Shown one piece after another: positions 17,205-20,237 of a stretch of DNA of 20,237 nt. The position numbers and the translations under genes were made by a program. The stretch covers positions 1 to 20,237 of the forward strand of contig NW_024468435.1 of assembly GCF_002104995.1 (NCBI RefSeq), given 5' to 3'. Numbering within the stretch: position 1 is the stretch's first letter; every line of letters begins with the position of its first letter. Under the pieces are notes generated by a model. The model was not told the DNA's origin and did no database searches. It worked only from the letters and a program-made list of their open reading frames with translations. The DNA is from Linderina pennispora. Its lineage: Eukaryota > Kickxellomycota > Kickxellomycetes > Kickxellales > Kickxellaceae.

Positions 17205-20200
17205 ATGGGCCAACAGCGATTGCGGCTAGTCAACAGAGAGGCCGAAGAACAGGGCGACGCGAACAGTAACAGCCCGGCGGCATCGCCAAAACGGGCATCG
17301 CGTGGGCGTCCGCGGAAGGCACGCAAGTCTGAGACTGACAATGCGGAGACAATGCCAGTAGGCGATTCGGCGCCGGCGGCCCAAAGTAAAGGAAGAGTGC
17401 CTACGCCTGTTCCAGGCTGTCAAAGAGATGGAGAAGGAGTAAGTATGCAACGCGCATGCGTGCGGTTTCCTGAGTGCACTCGACAATGATGCGATTCTGC
17501 CACTGCACCGGCACTTGCTTCTTGTTCTCTTGCCGCGAGGTTTGTTTTTAGCCACTATACGCGTTATTTTGCTCACGTGCAAAGTGATTAAAGGTGGCAG
17601 CCGAGGGCGGTGGTGACGTAGAACACGTTGAGTAATCCTGTCCTGCAGCTCCCAGCAGCGTGACCTGAGGTGTACACATTTGGAGTCGCGGATGGGCCTG
17701 CAAGGATTGCCGGGCTCTTGGCCAGATTTTTATGCCTCGATGCCCAAACCTTGCTGCTGCGCAAGATTCATGCACTGTGTCATGCCATGCGCTGCAATGC
17801 CCGTTGTCGGTGGTCGCTTTGCACCCTCCACCAGTCATGTGCAGCTTCATTTGTCCATTTGTTAATTTCTGCCAGGACCTCTACCGTGCCACTTGTCATT
17901 TTTGTAGCGGCGAGCCCATGTGTCTTGCGTTTAACAAGCTGCCCTCGAAGCGCGAGTACCCGGACTACTATGTCGAGATCAAGCGGCCTATCGCCCTGGA
18001 CATGATGAAGTCGAAGATCACAAAGGGAGCGTACAAGGCGGTTGGGGACTTTGTCGCAGATATTGATCTCATGTGTAGCAACGCCCAGCAGTTTAACATG
18101 CCAGACTCGTACATCTATAACATTGCTGGCGAGATTCGCGACCGGGTCCATGAAATAGCTGGGATCGAGATTCCGCAGTCGGTGCAGGCGACGGCTAAGC
18201 TACCTGCTACCAATGATAAAAGCCCGACACCACACCTGAAGCTGACGATCCGCAACCCGGACTCGGCCACAGCCAGCAACTCTGCCACCGACAACGAGAG
18301 CACACCGGCACCGAGCATCACGCTGAAGCTGAAGCGCAAAAGGGGCAGCGGCATGCAGCCGGTTGACCCGGCGATGAGGGGCAAGGCGCCGCCTGCAGGG
18401 TCGCCCAGAGTCAAAGGAACTGGCAGCTACACTCGACAAGCTTTTCCAGGCCATATACGACGCAGAACTTGGCGAGGCGCTGACTCTACTGGAGACTCCC
18501 GGCCTGCCAATCAACAACAGCCGGCCAGTGGTGCTGAAGGAGCCAATTGAGGATGCCGACGACGACGCCAATTTCACGTGGGCGCCGCTGCACGCCGCCT
18601 CATACTATGGGCGGTTGAAGGTTGCGGCAGGTGCTCTGTGACAAGGGTGCGGATCTCGAGGCGGTCGACACAATGCATGGCTCGACGCCACTGGCGTGGT
18701 CAGCATACACGGGCCGCAAGCGACTGGCTAAGTGCCTGGTTCGCGTATACAGAGCCAACGTCAATGCTCGCAACACACACGGCCAGCTGCCCATTGAGAT
18801 TGTGCTGGACCCAGAGAACCCAAAGTGGGCCGAGTTCTTGATGCCCACTGACGGCTCCAAGGTTGATCTGCCCACGCCAATACCCGAGGCAGCTGCACCG
18901 GCCACTGAGACACGCAAGGCATCGGCCCGGAAATCAAAGTCTCACAGCGCCGGTGTGGATGCTGCCTCTCCACAGGCTATGTCAGTTGACAGCCCCATGC
19001 ATACGCCAAAGCCATCCTCTCGCAGAGGCACAGTCCAGCCTAGTCTGGGCCTTGCAGAGCTGTCTGTCACCCATGCCCAGCAGCTGCAATCAGCCCAGTC
19101 AGTGCAGACACCAGCGAGTCCTGCCTCAGGACAGCAACAGGTACCGCCCTTCATTGGCGGCTTTGGCTACACCGAGGTCACGCACCCACAGATGAAAGAG
19201 GCGATGAAAGAGATTGTCGATGCCGTCATAAACTTTAAGAAACGAGGACGGCGATACCATCTCCGAGCCGTTTGAGGAGCTCCCTGATAAGGACGAAGTA
19301 CCCAGATTACTACGAGGTCATCTGGTAATCCGATGGCCTTGACTATCGTCAGCGGCCGGATTGGGTCGAAAGAGGGCTACCGCAGCTTCGACGCGTTCAA
19401 ACTACGACATTGATGTGGATCTTCAACAACGCGACGTTCTTCAACGAGTCAGGGTCGCAAATCTACCAAGACACAGTCGACCTCGAAAGCGAGTATTTCC
19501 GGGTTCGGCGAGAGATCCTGGACAAGTACAGGATCCCGTTCGACACATCGCACTTCGGATCAGGACCCCGAGGACGGGCGGTATGTGAGCAGGATCACCG
19601 CCGGTGAACTCGACCTGCATGTTGGCGACTTTATCTACATAAAGAACAACAACACAATGAAGGTCGCCATGGTCTCGCACCTGCGCGTCGGCGGCCCCCA
19701 GGATCGGCGAAAGTACATTGACGGCTACTGGTTCATGACGCCATCAGAGATCCCTGAACTGGTTGGCCAGAATGTGTACCCCACGAGCTGTTTGCTGGCC
19801 CAAATTCGAAAGGCCATGGCGTACGTGGCGTCGTTGGAAAGTGCTATATCCTGCCTTTTGTTGTCTATTCGCGCGATATCCGAAGGGTATTCTCCACAGG
19901 ACGTGTTTGTGTGCGAGAGTTCGTATACACCAGTGTGCGAAGGCAGCCCAGGTATGCTCAAGCCCATTTCCAACTGGGCCGCAGAGTTCAAGACCCAATG
20001 CTCCGGCCGCCGCCGTTCGTCCAGTATATCCAGCCATTGGTGCTGAGAAGCAGACAGCAGACAAGTGGACGCACAGGCGATGCTGCCACATCCTGGGCTT
20101 ACTATGCTCAACCGCGAGGCTGTCGCACGCATGCAAGCCCAGGCCCAGGCTCAGACCCTCGCCAAGCCTCAGACTCAACCGCAGCAGCAGAAGCAGCAGC

Positions 20201-20237
20201 AGCAAGCTGGCAGTCAGATCGTTGCCCGTCCACCGAC
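17205..20237 (+). CDS. RSC1/RSC2-like remodeller subunit: AT-hook, bromo, ankyrin, bromo, BAH (3' partial, many frame breaks)
   Basis: A nuclear subunit of a SWI/SNF-class (RSC) chromatin remodeller that reads acetylated histones. From the ATG at 17205, RGRPRKARK is an AT-hook. Bromodomain 1 starts RLFQAVKEMEK, is split by an intron (17439-17907), and resumes with CLAFNKLPSKREYPDYYVEI and NAQQFNMPDS. A basic linker follows, then ankyrin repeats: WAPLHAASYYGRLK, LCDKGADLEAVD, GSTPLAWSAYTG, ANVNARNTHGQLPIEI. Bromodomain 2 (from about 19180) reads HPQMKEAMKEIVDAVINF, EPFEELPDK, YPDYYEVI, NPMALTIVSGRIG and WIFNNATFFNESGSQIYQD. The BAH domain reads GDFIYIKNNNT, YWFMTPSEIPE, GKCYILPF and PQDVFVCESSY. 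A Q-rich tail runs off the window. About 14 single-base breaks (near 17403, 18416, 18621, 19243, 19295, 19326, 19400, 19410, 19557, 19802, 19814, 19885, 19988, 20068), nearly all apparent insertions, scatter it over three frames. Confidence 0.88.
17439..17907 (+). other. 469-nt intron inside bromodomain 1 of the RSC-like gene
   Basis: The donor GTAAGT at 17439 is a perfect consensus after KEMEKG/D, and the acceptor TTTTTGTAG ends at 17907. Joining them reads MEKDGEPMCLAFNKLPSK, an uninterrupted bromodomain. An alternative acceptor CTGCCAG at about 17869-17875 would insert about ten residues including two cysteines and fits the domain less well. The intron is long compared with the 68-nt intron in the HIRAN gene and contains a CACGTG at 17575-17580. 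I see no RNA gene or second exon in it. Confidence 0.7.
20176..20210 (+). repeat. CAG-rich tract encoding glutamine run
   Basis: A CAG/CAA-rich stretch near the end of the window encodes a glutamine-rich segment (PQQQKQQQQAGS) in the frame that continues from MLPHPGLTMLNREAVARMQA. Such tracts are common at the C-termini of fungal chromatin proteins and are prone to length change. Confidence 0.65.

Noticed and set aside
17205-20237. RSC-like gene as a pseudogene
   Set aside because: Catalogued family motifs continue precisely in the next frame after every break with no substitutions at key positions and no in-frame decay, which points to indel errors in the sequence.

Overview
This looks like nuclear DNA from an early-diverging fungus, most likely of Kickxellomycotina type (Coemansia/Linderina relatives). 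The evidence is a set of fungal housekeeping genes (mevalonate pathway, Pol I/III subunit, ataxin-10/Ctr86, RSC-type chromatin remodeller) packed closely with few introns, together with two divergent members of the F-box-like/leucine-rich protein type that is strongly expanded in those fungi, and a gene of the fungal MGQYW.../APWAG.RIICIGDY family. The taxonomic call is inference from gene content only.

Layout. Left part (1-4336): the last ~60 codons of phosphomevalonate kinase (ERG8, +) run tail-to-tail into three minus-strand genes: AC40/RPC40 (220-1258), an ataxin-10-domain protein (1418-2941) and a small stand-alone HIRAN-domain protein with one 68-nt intron (3433-4336). Middle part (4337-16239): lineage-type genes. 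These are an F-box-like/LRR gene (4971-6533, +) sharing a divergent promoter with the HIRAN gene; a 1.9-kb interval without a convincing gene; a second F-box-like/LRR gene (8451-10103, +); a short F-box-like gene of the MGQYW family (10980-11837, -); and a long secreted Ser/Thr-rich, mucin-like protein (12351-16239, -). Right part (17205-end): an RSC1/RSC2-like protein with AT-hook, bromodomain, ankyrin repeats, second bromodomain, BAH domain and Q-rich tail, cut by the window end.

The conserved genes at both ends are interrupted by many one-base frame breaks. I count 8 in positions 1-4100 and about 14 in 17400-20100, against one in the 12 kb between. In each case the family sequence resumes exactly in the neighbouring frame, so I read these as assembly or sequencing indels, perhaps low coverage near the ends of a contig, and not as gene decay. 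Each conserved gene is therefore annotated as one locus across its breaks.

The genes do not form a pathway or an operon. The most unusual items are the stand-alone HIRAN protein, the bromo-ankyrin-bromo-BAH architecture, and the secreted Ser/Thr-rich protein carrying a spaced aromatic motif. I saw no CRISPR array, tRNA, rRNA or intact transposon.
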